Positions 1-7,535 of a stretch of DNA of 64,000 nucleotides are shown here, in pieces. The notes below the pieces were generated by a model, which saw only the letters and a list, made by a program, of their open reading frames with translations, searched no databases and was not told where the DNA came from. The stretch is from Hydrogenophaga palleronii NBRC 102513 (GTDB lineage: Bacteria > Pseudomonadota > Gammaproteobacteria > Burkholderiales > Burkholderiaceae_C), in NCBI RefSeq assembly GCF_001571225.1, contig NZ_BCTJ01000020.1:1-64000 (forward strand). The letters are read 5' to 3'. A program made the position numbers and the translations under genes. Position 1 is the first letter of the stretch; each line of letters begins with the position of its first letter.

Positions 1-704
1 CCCTTTTTGCCCGCCAGACGGGCTGTGCACCGTGCCTGGCCTGCGCTATCCTGCCGCCCTACGCGTTGTTTTCGGGGGGGGGCAGCATGCAGATCTACCG
101 GGTGAGCGATCCCGATTGGGCCACGTCGGCCGAGCTGGTGTTGAACGAGCCGGAGCAGCCCGACACCGCCAACCTGGTGCTCGGTGCCGAAACCCGCCAC
201 CCCGTGCAGTTTGTCGTGTTCACCGCGGCCACGCCCGAGGGCACCTGGTCGCCCGAGCTGGATGCGCGCCTGACCCTGCTCGACAACGACCTGCGCCCGT
301 TCGAGTGGCAAGGCCCTTCCGAACGGCAGTACCTGTCGCCCGACCGGCAGGTGGCCATCCTGATACAGCCCGAGGGCCATTCGTGGATCGCGTCCATCTA
401 CCGAGACGGGTCGCCGGTGGGCCTCAGCGCCATGGCATTCCACCCGGCTCCGGCCGCCGCGCAGGCGCCGCGGCTGCGTTGTCGGGTCTGCCGAAGCACG
501 GCCAAGGCGCTGGCGGTGGCCATCGTGGCGGCTGCCGGGGCGGCCGGTGCCGGCATCGCCTTGCCGGCGGCGTTGATCGCCGCGGTGGGCGCGTTCCTCG
601 GTGTTGCCACGGCGGCTGCCGTGGCCTTCATCAACAGCGTGCTGGGTGACGTGGCTTCGGTGGTGGCCGACAAGCTGTGCCTGGCCGCCGGTCTGTGCCC
701 CTGA
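1..704 (+). CDS. Unidentified protein with hydrophobic Gly/Ala-rich C-terminus; start not fixed, possibly cut by left edge
   Basis: I do not recognise this family. The frame is open from base 3 of the window, so the start may lie outside it; internal candidates are TTG at 66 and ATG at 87, the latter just after a run of eight G. From ATG 87 the protein has 205 residues: a polar N-terminal region of about 115 residues, a CxxC pair (CRVC), a Gly/Ala/Val-rich hydrophobic stretch of about 60 residues, and a C-terminus ending KLCLAAGLCP with two more cysteines. The in-frame sequence upstream of 66 also contains a GCAPCLAC cluster, which may or may not be translated. The hydrophobic stretch could be one or two membrane segments. 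No neighbour explains it: a degenerate HD-GYP gene follows 65 bases downstream. Confidence 0.6.
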   Translation, partial: LFARQTGCAPCLACAILPPYALFSGGGSMQIYRVSDPDWATSAELVLNEPEQPDTANLVLGAETRHPVQFVVFTAATPEGTWSPELDARLTLLDNDLRPFEWQGPSERQYLSPDRQVAILIQPEGHSWIASIYRDGSPVGLSAMAFHPAPAAAQAPRLRCRVCRSTAKALAVAIVAAAGAAGAGIALPAALIAAVGAFLGVATAAAVAFINSVLGDVASVVADKLCLAAGLCP

Positions 705-769
705 ACTTGGCGGTTTTTTGACGGCTTTTCGGGCATTCGTGACGTGCGCAGGCGCGTAGATTCGGTGCG

Positions 770-1972
770 ATGTACAAGTCGCTTCCCCTGGACGCCATCG
801 CGCTGCAGCAGCCGGTTCCCGTGAACGTGTGGGATCCGAAGGGTGTGCTGTTGTTGCGCAAGGGCGAAGCGATCACCTCGGAACAACATCGCGGCCTGCT
901 CATGCTGCACTCGCCGGTGGTGCTGGAGGCCGACTGGCGTGCCTGGAACTACAGCTACACCACCGAGCTCGACCGCATGGTGCGCGACAACGTTTCCATC
1001 AGCCAGATCGCCAGCCTGAGCCACGCGGTGGAGGTGCCGAATGCGGTGGCGCGCGACGACGTCGGCCCGCTGGAGTTCTGGTCCGACGCCCACGCGTCCC
1101 TCGGCAAGCTCCTGCTGCAAGGCGAGGCGGCCACGCAGTTCAACGAGCGCTTCGAACGCCTGGCTGCGCGCGCGCAAGGCATGTGGCGTTCGGTGCCCGA
1201 CGACAGCCTGCTGGTGCTGGTTCAACTGCTGTTTGATGCGCGCGTGGGCTACAGCGCAAGCCACGCCTTGCTTTCAGCCGGCCTGTGTGCGCTGGTGTCG
1301 CCGTCCACCGGCCTGTCGCCGAGCGAGCAGGACACGTTGTTTCGTGCCGCGCTCAGCATGAACATCGGCATGACGCGCGCGCACGACGCCATGGCCCGCC
1401 AGTCTGCTGAACTCAACTCCGCGCAACGCCAGGCCGTGCACGAACACCCGGTGCGCGGCGCGGCGATGCTGCGCGCGCTGGGTGTCAACGATCCGTTCTG
1501 GCTGCAGCTGGTGGAAGAGCAACACGAACGCGCCGATGGCAGCGGTTATCCGGCCGGCAAGCTGGTGACGGACCTGGCGCAGCGCCTGCTGCAGATGGCG
1601 GATGTGTATGCGGCCTGCATCAGCCCGCGCGAGGGCCGTGGAGGTTTGCTGGCGCAGCAGGTTGCGCGCGAGCTCTACCTTGGCCCCGACCGGCAGCCCG
1701 ACCCGCTGGGCGCGCTGTTCATCAAACACATCGGCTTTTACCCGCCGGGCAGTTATGTGCGCCTGGCCAGTGGCGAGGTGGCGGTGGTGACGCGGCGCAC
1801 CAGCAAGGCCAATGCACCGCAGGTGCTGGCCATCGTGGGGCGGCAGGGCATGCCGCTGGGCGAACCGCGTGCGCGCGACACGCAGGACCCGCAGCACGAG
1901 ATCAAGGCCGGCCTGCCGCCGGGTGATGTGCGGGTGGTGGTGAACATCCCCCGCCTGCTGAGCCGGCGCTAG
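770..1972 (+). CDS. Degenerate HD-GYP domain protein
   Basis: 400 residues. The C-terminal half aligns by eye with HD-GYP domains, which hydrolyse cyclic di-GMP. HEHPVRG (about 224-230) matches the HPxxG motif and QHERADGSGYP (251-261) matches HHExxDGxGYP, followed by a MADVY segment (276-280). The metal-binding HD itself is missing: where active proteins have LHDIG this one has SMNIG (196-200), and the first His of HHE is Gln. It is therefore probably not a phosphodiesterase and may be a c-di-GMP effector or scaffold. There is no receiver or sensor domain; the first 190 residues carry no recognised fold. It converges on the catabolic operon, whose last gene ends 21 bases away. Confidence 0.8.
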   Translation: MYKSLPLDAIALQQPVPVNVWDPKGVLLLRKGEAITSEQHRGLLMLHSPVVLEADWRAWNYSYTTELDRMVRDNVSISQIASLSHAVEVPNAVARDDVGPLEFWSDAHASLGKLLLQGEAATQFNERFERLAARAQGMWRSVPDDSLLVLVQLLFDARVGYSASHALLSAGLCALVSPSTGLSPSEQDTLFRAALSMNIGMTRAHDAMARQSAELNSAQRQAVHEHPVRGAAMLRALGVNDPFWLQLVEEQHERADGSGYPAGKLVTDLAQRLLQMADVYAACISPREGRGGLLAQQVARELYLGPDRQPDPLGALFIKHIGFYPPGSYVRLASGEVAVVTRRTSKANAPQVLAIVGRQGMPLGEPRARDTQDPQHEIKAGLPPGDVRVVVNIPRLLSRR

Positions 1973-1993
1973 CCGGCCAGCTGGCCGTGCCGC

Positions 1994-2449
1994 TCAGCGG
2001 GGCAGGTACATCGTCGCTTCGACTTCGATCAGGGCGTCGTCGCTCGGCAGGAAGCGCGACACCTCCAGCACGGTGCTCACCGGTGGCTGCCCGGGGTAGA
2101 ACAGGCCACGCACGCGGTTGTACTGCGCGTAGTGCGGCAGGTGCCGGAAGTACTGCACCAGCTTGACCACATCGTCCATCTTTCCGCCGTGTTCTTCGGC
2201 GATGGCCCGGATGCGGTCGAGAACGAACCAGCTTTGCGCCACGATGGGCGCCTCGAACACGTCCACCGACATCTGGCCGGTGACGTAGCCCAGCCCGCGC
2301 AGCGGCGGCAGCGCTTCGGCGGGAAGCTCCTCGTAACGGCTCACGGTCTGGCGGGTGGTGGGGTTGACCGCCACCACGCCGCTCAGGAACACGAAATCGC
2401 CAACGCGTCGGGCGGCCGCGTAGTGGGCCATGGGGGTGCCGGTGCTCAT
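1994..2449 (-). CDS. RidA/YjgF/YER057c/UK114-family protein lacking the catalytic Arg
   Basis: 151 residues with the RidA fold pattern: FVFLSGVV near the N-terminus and VEATMYLP at the end. RidA enzymes deaminate reactive enamines/imines using an Arg in a P-[AV]-R-[ST] motif. Here the equivalent segment is QPPVSTVLEV (121-130) with Val124 in the Arg position, so imine deaminase activity is doubtful; it may belong to a Rid subgroup with another role. It is the last gene of the leftward eight-gene operon, 28 bases after the FAD-linked oxidase. RidA-like proteins are frequent in ring-nitrogen catabolism (RutC of the uracil pathway), which fits the rest of the operon. The substrate is unknown. 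Confidence 0.85.
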   Translation of the reverse strand: MSTGTPMAHYAAARRVGDFVFLSGVVAVNPTTRQTVSRYEELPAEALPPLRGLGYVTGQMSVDVFEAPIVAQSWFVLDRIRAIAEEHGGKMDDVVKLVQYFRHLPHYAQYNRVRGLFYPGQPPVSTVLEVSRFLPSDDALIEVEATMYLPR

Positions 2450-2477
2450 GGGGGTTCTCCGTGTGAAGGTGCGGTGC

Positions 2478-3836
2478 TCAGCCGGGCAGGCCCCAGGCGC
2501 GCATCTTGCCCGGGTTCAGCAGACCGGCGGGGTCGAAACGTTTTTTCATGTCGATCACGTTCTGCGGCAGGTCTCCACCCACCTTGCCTTCTTCGATGAT
2601 GAAGGTGTGCGGGTTGTTCACGCGGATGCCGTTGTCGCGGAAGATCTGGATGATCTCGTTCAGGCGTTCCTCGGTGGTGAAGCGCACCAGCGGCAACGAG
2701 GTGCAGGTGGTGAAGCCGTCCATGCTGCGCAGGAACTCCACGTGCATCAGCACCTCGTCGCCGAACAGCGAGCGAATGGTGCGCACCTGGTCCAGGTGTT
2801 TGCCGGGCGTGAAGGTGGTCTGCAGGTAGGTCAGGCCCTTGTCGACCTTGAGCGCGTTCAGCGTGGTGTGGTTCCAGCAGTACTCCACCAGCGTGTGGTG
2901 CTGCGCTTTCACCTCGTCGGCCGTGCGGCGGTAGGTCACCTTGCCGCCGTGTGCCGCGGCCACCTGCAGTGCCGCCGCTTCGGAGAACTCGGCCACCAGC
3001 ACCAGCGCCGCGTGGCAGCCCTTGGGCAGGTACTCGGCCAGCGGCGTCATGTAGGCCGGCACCGGGTCGGCCAGCACGGCGATGTTCTTCTTCACGATGC
3101 CGGGGCCGTGGGCCAGGGCGTTGCCGAAGTCGAGCGCGCGGTCGCCGTCTTCGAACGTGACGATCATCTCCAGCCACGGGTGGGCTGGCGCGAGCGCCAT
3201 CTCCACCTCGAGCACCAGGCCGTTGGTGCCCCAGAGGTGGTGCATCAGCAGGGCTTCGGGGCCACGCAGTTCCACCACTTGCGGCTCGGCTTCGATGCTC
3301 ATGGCACGGATGCCGATGATGTTGCCGGCGGCGCCGATGGGGCCGTAGTTGATCGAACCCGCACCACCGAAGCCGCCGCTGAACAGGCCGCCCAGCGAGG
3401 CGCTGCGGAAGGTGGAGGGGATGCAGCGCAGCTCCCAGCCCATGGGGCGGGTGGCGGTGTCGAAGTCACCGAGGCGGATGCCGGCCTGCGCGCGGCCGAC
3501 GCCGGGGCGCGACCAGAGGAAGGCGTTGTAGCCGCTCATGTCCAGGACCACGCCACCGTGCAGCGGTGTGGACTGGCCGTAGTTGCCGGTGCCCGCGCCA
3601 CGCAGGGTGAGCGGGATGTTGCGGCGCGCGCAGGCGCTGGCCACCTTGCGAATCTCTTCTTCGGTGCGCGGCTTGACGACGATGTCGGCGCGCTTGCCGA
3701 CCAGCTGGCGCTTGAGCACCGGGCTGAACCAGGAGAAGTCTTGCGACAGGCGGCCCACCTTCAGGGGGTCGGTGATCCAGTCGAGGTCGGGCAGCTCGTG
3801 CTGCAGTTGTTCGATGGGCGTTTGAGGGGCGTTCAT
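2478..3836 (-). CDS. FAD-linked oxidase (GlcD/VAO family)
   Basis: 452 residues. The N-terminal half is a FAD-binding PCMH domain: IVVKPRTEEEIRKV (about 51-64) followed by LRGAGTGNYGQSTPLHGGVV, the pyrophosphate-binding loop typical of GlcD-like oxidases. The C-terminus ends with FDPAGLLNPGKM, the usual family ending. Such enzymes oxidise 2-hydroxy acids or similar substrates and pass electrons to quinone, cytochrome or oxygen. ATG at 3836 is preceded by a weak GAAAGA. It lies between the ABC permease (24 bases upstream) and the ridA-like gene (28 bases downstream), so it is probably co-transcribed with an importer and serves the imported compound. No FeS (GlcF-like) partner is encoded nearby. 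The substrate cannot be told from sequence. Confidence 0.88.
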   Translation of the reverse strand: MNAPQTPIEQLQHELPDLDWITDPLKVGRLSQDFSWFSPVLKRQLVGKRADIVVKPRTEEEIRKVASACARRNIPLTLRGAGTGNYGQSTPLHGGVVLDMSGYNAFLWSRPGVGRAQAGIRLGDFDTATRPMGWELRCIPSTFRSASLGGLFSGGFGGAGSINYGPIGAAGNIIGIRAMSIEAEPQVVELRGPEALLMHHLWGTNGLVLEVEMALAPAHPWLEMIVTFEDGDRALDFGNALAHGPGIVKKNIAVLADPVPAYMTPLAEYLPKGCHAALVLVAEFSEAAALQVAAAHGGKVTYRRTADEVKAQHHTLVEYCWNHTTLNALKVDKGLTYLQTTFTPGKHLDQVRTIRSLFGDEVLMHVEFLRSMDGFTTCTSLPLVRFTTEERLNEIIQIFRDNGIRVNNPHTFIIEEGKVGGDLPQNVIDMKKRFDPAGLLNPGKMRAWGLPG

Positions 3837-3860
3837 GGCGTGTCTTTCGGAAACGGTGGA

Positions 3861-4673
3861 TCAGTCCTGTGCGATTTCGCTGGCGTGCCAGGAACCCAGC
3901 GACACCTTGGTCAGCCAGGCCATGAGCACGAAGAGGAAAACGCCGGCGAACGAGATCAGCAGCAGCGCGGCGAACATGCGCGGGATGTCGAGCTGGTAAC
4001 CGGCCATCAGGATCTGGTAGGCCAGACCGGTGTTGGTGCCGCCGGTGCCGGCCACGAACTCGGCCACCACGGCGCCGATCAGCGCCAGGCCCGAGGAGAT
4101 GCGCAGGCCGCCGAAGAAGTAGGGCAGCGCGCTCGGGATGCGCAGGCGCCACAGGATCTGGCCGCGCGTGGCACGGTTCATCTTGAAGTAGCTCTGCAGG
4201 TCGGGGTCGACGCTGCGCAGGCCCAGCGTGGTGTTGGAGATGATGGGGAACAGCGCCACCAGCGCGGAACACACCACCAGCGAGGCCGTCGGCTGTTTGA
4301 CCCAGATGATGATCAGCGGGGCAATCGCCACGATGGGCGTGACCTGCAGCAGCACGGCATACGGGAACAGCGCGGTCTCGATCAGGCGGCTCTGCACGAA
4401 CAGGAAGGAGATCAGCACCCCGACCACCACCGCGAGGATGAAGGACAGCACGGTGATCTTCATGGTGATCACCAGGGAGTTGAACAGCGTGCCCCAATCC
4501 TTGATCAGGGTCTCCATCATCAGGCCGGGCGAGGGGATCAGGTACGGCGGCAGCTCGAAGCCGACCACCAGGCCCTGCCACGCAGCGATCAGGACGATGG
4601 CGACCAGCGCCGGGTACAGGATGCGCTGCACGCGCGGCTGTTTCAGGAAGGGGGTGTTGTGCGTCGTGTTCAT
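3861..4673 (-). CDS. ABC transporter permease (SsuC/TauC type)
   Basis: 270 residues, about six hydrophobic segments, single permease of the BPD/TauC-SsuC type. The cytoplasmic EAA-like loop is visible as SYFKMNRATRGQILWRLRIP (about 158-177), where the permease contacts the ATPase. Its ATG overlaps the stop codon of the ATPase gene (ATGA), so translation is probably coupled. With the ATPase and the NMT1/THI5-like binding protein it forms one importer; relatives take up sulfonates, nitrate, riboflavin or pyrimidine precursors. The setting among amidohydrolase and RidA genes suggests a nitrogen heterocycle, which is inference. Confidence 0.92.
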   Translation of the reverse strand: MNTTHNTPFLKQPRVQRILYPALVAIVLIAAWQGLVVGFELPPYLIPSPGLMMETLIKDWGTLFNSLVITMKITVLSFILAVVVGVLISFLFVQSRLIETALFPYAVLLQVTPIVAIAPLIIIWVKQPTASLVVCSALVALFPIISNTTLGLRSVDPDLQSYFKMNRATRGQILWRLRIPSALPYFFGGLRISSGLALIGAVVAEFVAGTGGTNTGLAYQILMAGYQLDIPRMFAALLLISFAGVFLFVLMAWLTKVSLGSWHASEIAQD

Positions 4674-5491
4674 GCGCGGGCGTCCTCGGTGGTGTCACGG
4701 CTGGCGCGCAGCAGGCTTTCCTGCAGTTGCTTGGCGTGGCGGCTGAATTCGGTGGAGACCATGAAGTCCGGGCTGCGTGGGTAGGGTTCGTCGATGTGGA
4801 ACTCTTCCACGATGCGGCCCGGGCGCGCGGCCATCATCACCACACGGCTGGAGAGGAACACCGACTCGTGGATCGAGTGGGTGACGAACACCACGGTGAG
4901 GTTCTTCTTCTGCCAGAGTTCGAGCAGGTCGGCGTCGAGCTTGTGGCGCGTGATTTCATCGAGCGCACCGAAGGGTTCGTCCATCAGCAGCAGGGTCGGC
5001 TCGACCACCAGGCCACGCGCGATCGACACGCGCATCTGCATGCCGCCCGACAGCGCACGCGGCAAGACCTTGGCGAACTTGGACAGGCCCACCAGCGCCA
5101 GCGCATCGGCGACGCGTGCGTCGGCCTCGGCACGTGGCACACCGGCCAGGTCCAGCGGCAGGCGCACATTGGTCTGCACGTTGGCCCAGGGCATCAGCGT
5201 CGGTGCCTGGAACACGAAGGACAGGCGATGGCCCGACTTCTCCAACTGGTTGACACCCTGGCCCCACAGCTTGAGGCTGCCGCTGGTGGGTTCCAGCAGG
5301 CCGGCCACCATCTTGAGCAGCGTGCTCTTGCCGCAGCCCGAGGGGCCGAGCAAGGTCACGAATTCGCCTTCGCGAACTTGCAGGTCCACCGGCTGCAAGG
5401 CCACGGTGCCGTTGGGGTAGGTTTTCTGAACGCCCTGGATATCGATCGCCAGGGTGTTGTTGGACGCTTGGTCTGTCTTCGTCGTCGTCAT
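4670..5491 (-). CDS. ABC transporter ATP-binding protein (SsuB/TauB type)
   Basis: 273 residues from the chosen ATG at 5491 (protein start MTTTKTDQ); an in-frame GTG at 5548 would add 19 poorly conserved-looking residues and was not preferred. Walker A is GPSGCGKST, the signature is LSGGMQMRVSIAR, Walker B is LLLMDEPFGALDE and the switch His is in FVTHSIHESVFL. These are the hallmarks of the nitrate/sulfonate/taurine subfamily. The gene overlaps the permease by 4 bases and follows the binding-protein gene by 84 bases. It powers uptake across the inner membrane for the catabolic operon. Confidence 0.95.
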   Translation of the reverse strand: MTTTKTDQASNNTLAIDIQGVQKTYPNGTVALQPVDLQVREGEFVTLLGPSGCGKSTLLKMVAGLLEPTSGSLKLWGQGVNQLEKSGHRLSFVFQAPTLMPWANVQTNVRLPLDLAGVPRAEADARVADALALVGLSKFAKVLPRALSGGMQMRVSIARGLVVEPTLLLMDEPFGALDEITRHKLDADLLELWQKKNLTVVFVTHSIHESVFLSSRVVMMAARPGRIVEEFHIDEPYPRSPDFMVSTEFSRHAKQLQESLLRASRDTTEDARA

Positions 5492-5575
5492 GTGATGTTC
5501 GTGGGCTGGAAGCGGATGCAGGCCGGTGCGCCAGCCGAAGCGGCGCACCGGTGCGAGGCGCGTTGACGGGTCAGG

Positions 5576-6574
5576 TCAGGGCAGGACCTTGGCCTCGCGG
5601 GAGATGTCGAAGCGGTAGGCCTGGTCGACGTTGACCTTGGCCGGGTCGATCATCTCGTTCTCCACCAGGAAGGCGTGCGTCTTCATCAGGCGTTCGCGCG
5701 TGATCACGCCGATGCCCAGCTTGGCCGCGTCGCCGCTGGTGATGATGCCCATCTCCTTGATCTTGCCGATGCCGTAGTTGAGCTGGTCATCGGTCATGTT
5801 GGGGTTGTCCTTCTTGATCAGGGCGTTGGCCGGCGCGGGGTCGGCCAGGTAGCTCTTGTAGCCTTCGGCGGTGGCTTTCACGAAGGCGGTCACGGCCTTC
5901 TCACGGTCCTTCACCGTCTTCTCCATGCAGGAGATCAGGTTGGCGTAGGGTGGGTAGCCCTGGTCGGCCAGCAGGAAGGTGTTGACCTTCACGCCCGCCT
6001 TCTGGATGGCGAAGGGCTCGGACGAGAGGAAGCCCATCTGCACGATGTTCTTGTCGGCAACGAAGGGCTGGATGTTGTAGGTGTAGGGGCGCACCTGCGA
6101 GTCGGTGTAGCCGTACTTGCCTTTGAGCCAGGACCACATGCCGCGCATCGCGGTGGGGGCGATCAGGATGGTCTTGCCCTTCATGTCCTCGAAGGACTTG
6201 ACGTCTTCGTGGGCGATCAGCACCTGCGGGTCTTTCTGGAAGATCGCCGCCACGTTGACGATGGGCAGGCCGTTGCCGCGCGCCACCATCATCTGCGTGT
6301 CGGTCGCGCCCATGATGCAGTCGGCCTGGCCGGCGGCCATGACCTGGATGATGTTGATCTGCGGGCCACCCATCTTGATGGTCACGTCCAGGCCGTGCTT
6401 CTTGTAGATGCCGTTGGCAATCGCCTGGTAGTAGCCGCCGTGTTCGGCCTGTGCGTACCAGTTGGTCATGAAGGTGAACTTTTCCTGCGCCTGGGCGGCG
6501 GTCAGGGTCAGCACACCCAGGGCGGTGGCGCTCAGGGCGCGGCACAGGCGGGGCATTGTGGAAGCAGCGGTCAT
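5576..6574 (-). CDS. ABC transporter substrate-binding protein (NMT1/THI5-like)
   Basis: 332 residues with a signal peptide (residues 1 to about 29, cleavage after TAAQAQ). The mature start EKFTFMTNWYAQAEHGGYYQ is the typical opening of the NMT1/THI5-like periplasmic proteins. These bind thiamine-pyrimidine precursors, riboflavin, sulfonates and other small aromatic or heterocyclic compounds. A GQADCIMGATD segment (about 77-87) is the usual hinge-side loop. ATG 6574 is preceded by an AAGG about nine bases away. It is the first gene of the importer set, just downstream of the creatininase-family gene. Its ligand is the best handle on the substrate of the whole operon. Confidence 0.92.
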   Translation of the reverse strand: MTAASTMPRLCRALSATALGVLTLTAAQAQEKFTFMTNWYAQAEHGGYYQAIANGIYKKHGLDVTIKMGGPQINIIQVMAAGQADCIMGATDTQMMVARGNGLPIVNVAAIFQKDPQVLIAHEDVKSFEDMKGKTILIAPTAMRGMWSWLKGKYGYTDSQVRPYTYNIQPFVADKNIVQMGFLSSEPFAIQKAGVKVNTFLLADQGYPPYANLISCMEKTVKDREKAVTAFVKATAEGYKSYLADPAPANALIKKDNPNMTDDQLNYGIGKIKEMGIITSGDAAKLGIGVITRERLMKTHAFLVENEMIDPAKVNVDQAYRFDISREAKVLP

Positions 6575-6657
6575 GGCAGGCCTTTTTGTCGAAGGGTGGG
6601 GTGGGGCGAGGTGGCGCGAGGGGAGGAAAACGGAAACGAAAAAACAGTAAGCAGGTT

Positions 6658-7515
6658 TCAGTCCAGGGTCTGCTGGATGTGGCCGGTGTGGTGGCCACGT
6701 TCCCAGGTCGCTTCGTCGCGAACGACCCAGCGCATGGTGTAGAGCTCGGTGATGGCCTGGACCCAGCTATCGGCCAGGCTGTCGAGGATGGCTTCACCCT
6801 GTTCGCGGGTGGCGGTGGTGGGGTCGCCGATGACGCCGCTGGGGCCGAAGTCGCGCGCCACCCAGGCACAGGCCGGGCGGCCGTCGGCCGAGAGCGTCTT
6901 GCTCGGGAACGGGGGCGGGAAGTAGGCGGCGGCGCGCTCCATGTGCACGGTGTCGGGCGCCAGCGCGAGCATCAGCGCGGTTTCCGAATGGCCGGCGTGC
7001 ATCGAGAGCTTGCGCTCCTGGTCGCTGATGAACTTGCCCGAGACGTTGGGCACGCGCGAGACACCGTAGGGCACGACGACAAAGTCGCCATGGCGCAGGC
7101 GCAGTTCACGCGCCGCCATCTCCAGCACCTGCGGCTGGCCGCCGTGGCCGTTGGCGAACACCAGCTTGCGAAAGCCCGAGCGGTAGACCGACTCGCCGAG
7201 TTCGATCATGGTCGACAGCAGCGTGGTGCCGGTCAGCGTCATGGTGCCGGCGAAGTGCAGGTGCTCTTCGGACTTGCCGTAGGTGATGGGCGGCAGGCCG
7301 AAGGCGCGGATCTCGGCGGGCAGGCGCTCGAAGGCCTTGCCGATCACGCCGGCGGCGATCACCGTGTCCACCGAGCAGGGCAGGTGCGGGCCGTGCTGTT
7401 CCGTGGCGCCCACCGGCAGCACGATGACCGTGTTCTCGCGGTCCGGCAGCGCGGTGATTTCCGTCCAGGCCAAGTAGGGCAGGAAACGGTGGGGAGGGAA
7501 GTAGCCGTGCATCAT
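6658..7515 (-). CDS. Creatininase (creatinine amidohydrolase) family protein
   Basis: 285 residues. Family motifs: LPVGATEQHGPHLP with Glu39 and His41, SVD with Asp50, and FANGHGG with His124. The metal-site Glu that follows in Pseudomonas creatininase (NGHxE) is replaced by Gly here, while Glu178 in HAGHSETALM matches the later conserved Glu of the wider family. The wider family includes formamidopyrimidine deformylases and the MftE peptidase, so hydrolysis of a cyclic amide or formamide is likely but true creatininase activity is not assured. It sits between the amidohydrolase and the importer genes in the same operon. Confidence 0.85.
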   Translation of the reverse strand: MMHGYFPPHRFLPYLAWTEITALPDRENTVIVLPVGATEQHGPHLPCSVDTVIAAGVIGKAFERLPAEIRAFGLPPITYGKSEEHLHFAGTMTLTGTTLLSTMIELGESVYRSGFRKLVFANGHGGQPQVLEMAARELRLRHGDFVVVPYGVSRVPNVSGKFISDQERKLSMHAGHSETALMLALAPDTVHMERAAAYFPPPFPSKTLSADGRPACAWVARDFGPSGVIGDPTTATREQGEAILDSLADSWVQAITELYTMRWVVRDEATWERGHHTGHIQQTLD

Positions 7516-7535
7516 GGGGCGGGGTCCTTGGGAGG

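Noticed and set aside
1975-1986. GGCCAGCTGGCC palindrome between convergent genes
   Set aside because: Perfect but short, no T-run on either side; expected by chance in GC-rich DNA.
2430-4784. 784-codon plus-strand open frame
   Set aside because: Antisense to the FAD-linked oxidase and ABC permease; low-complexity shadow composition.
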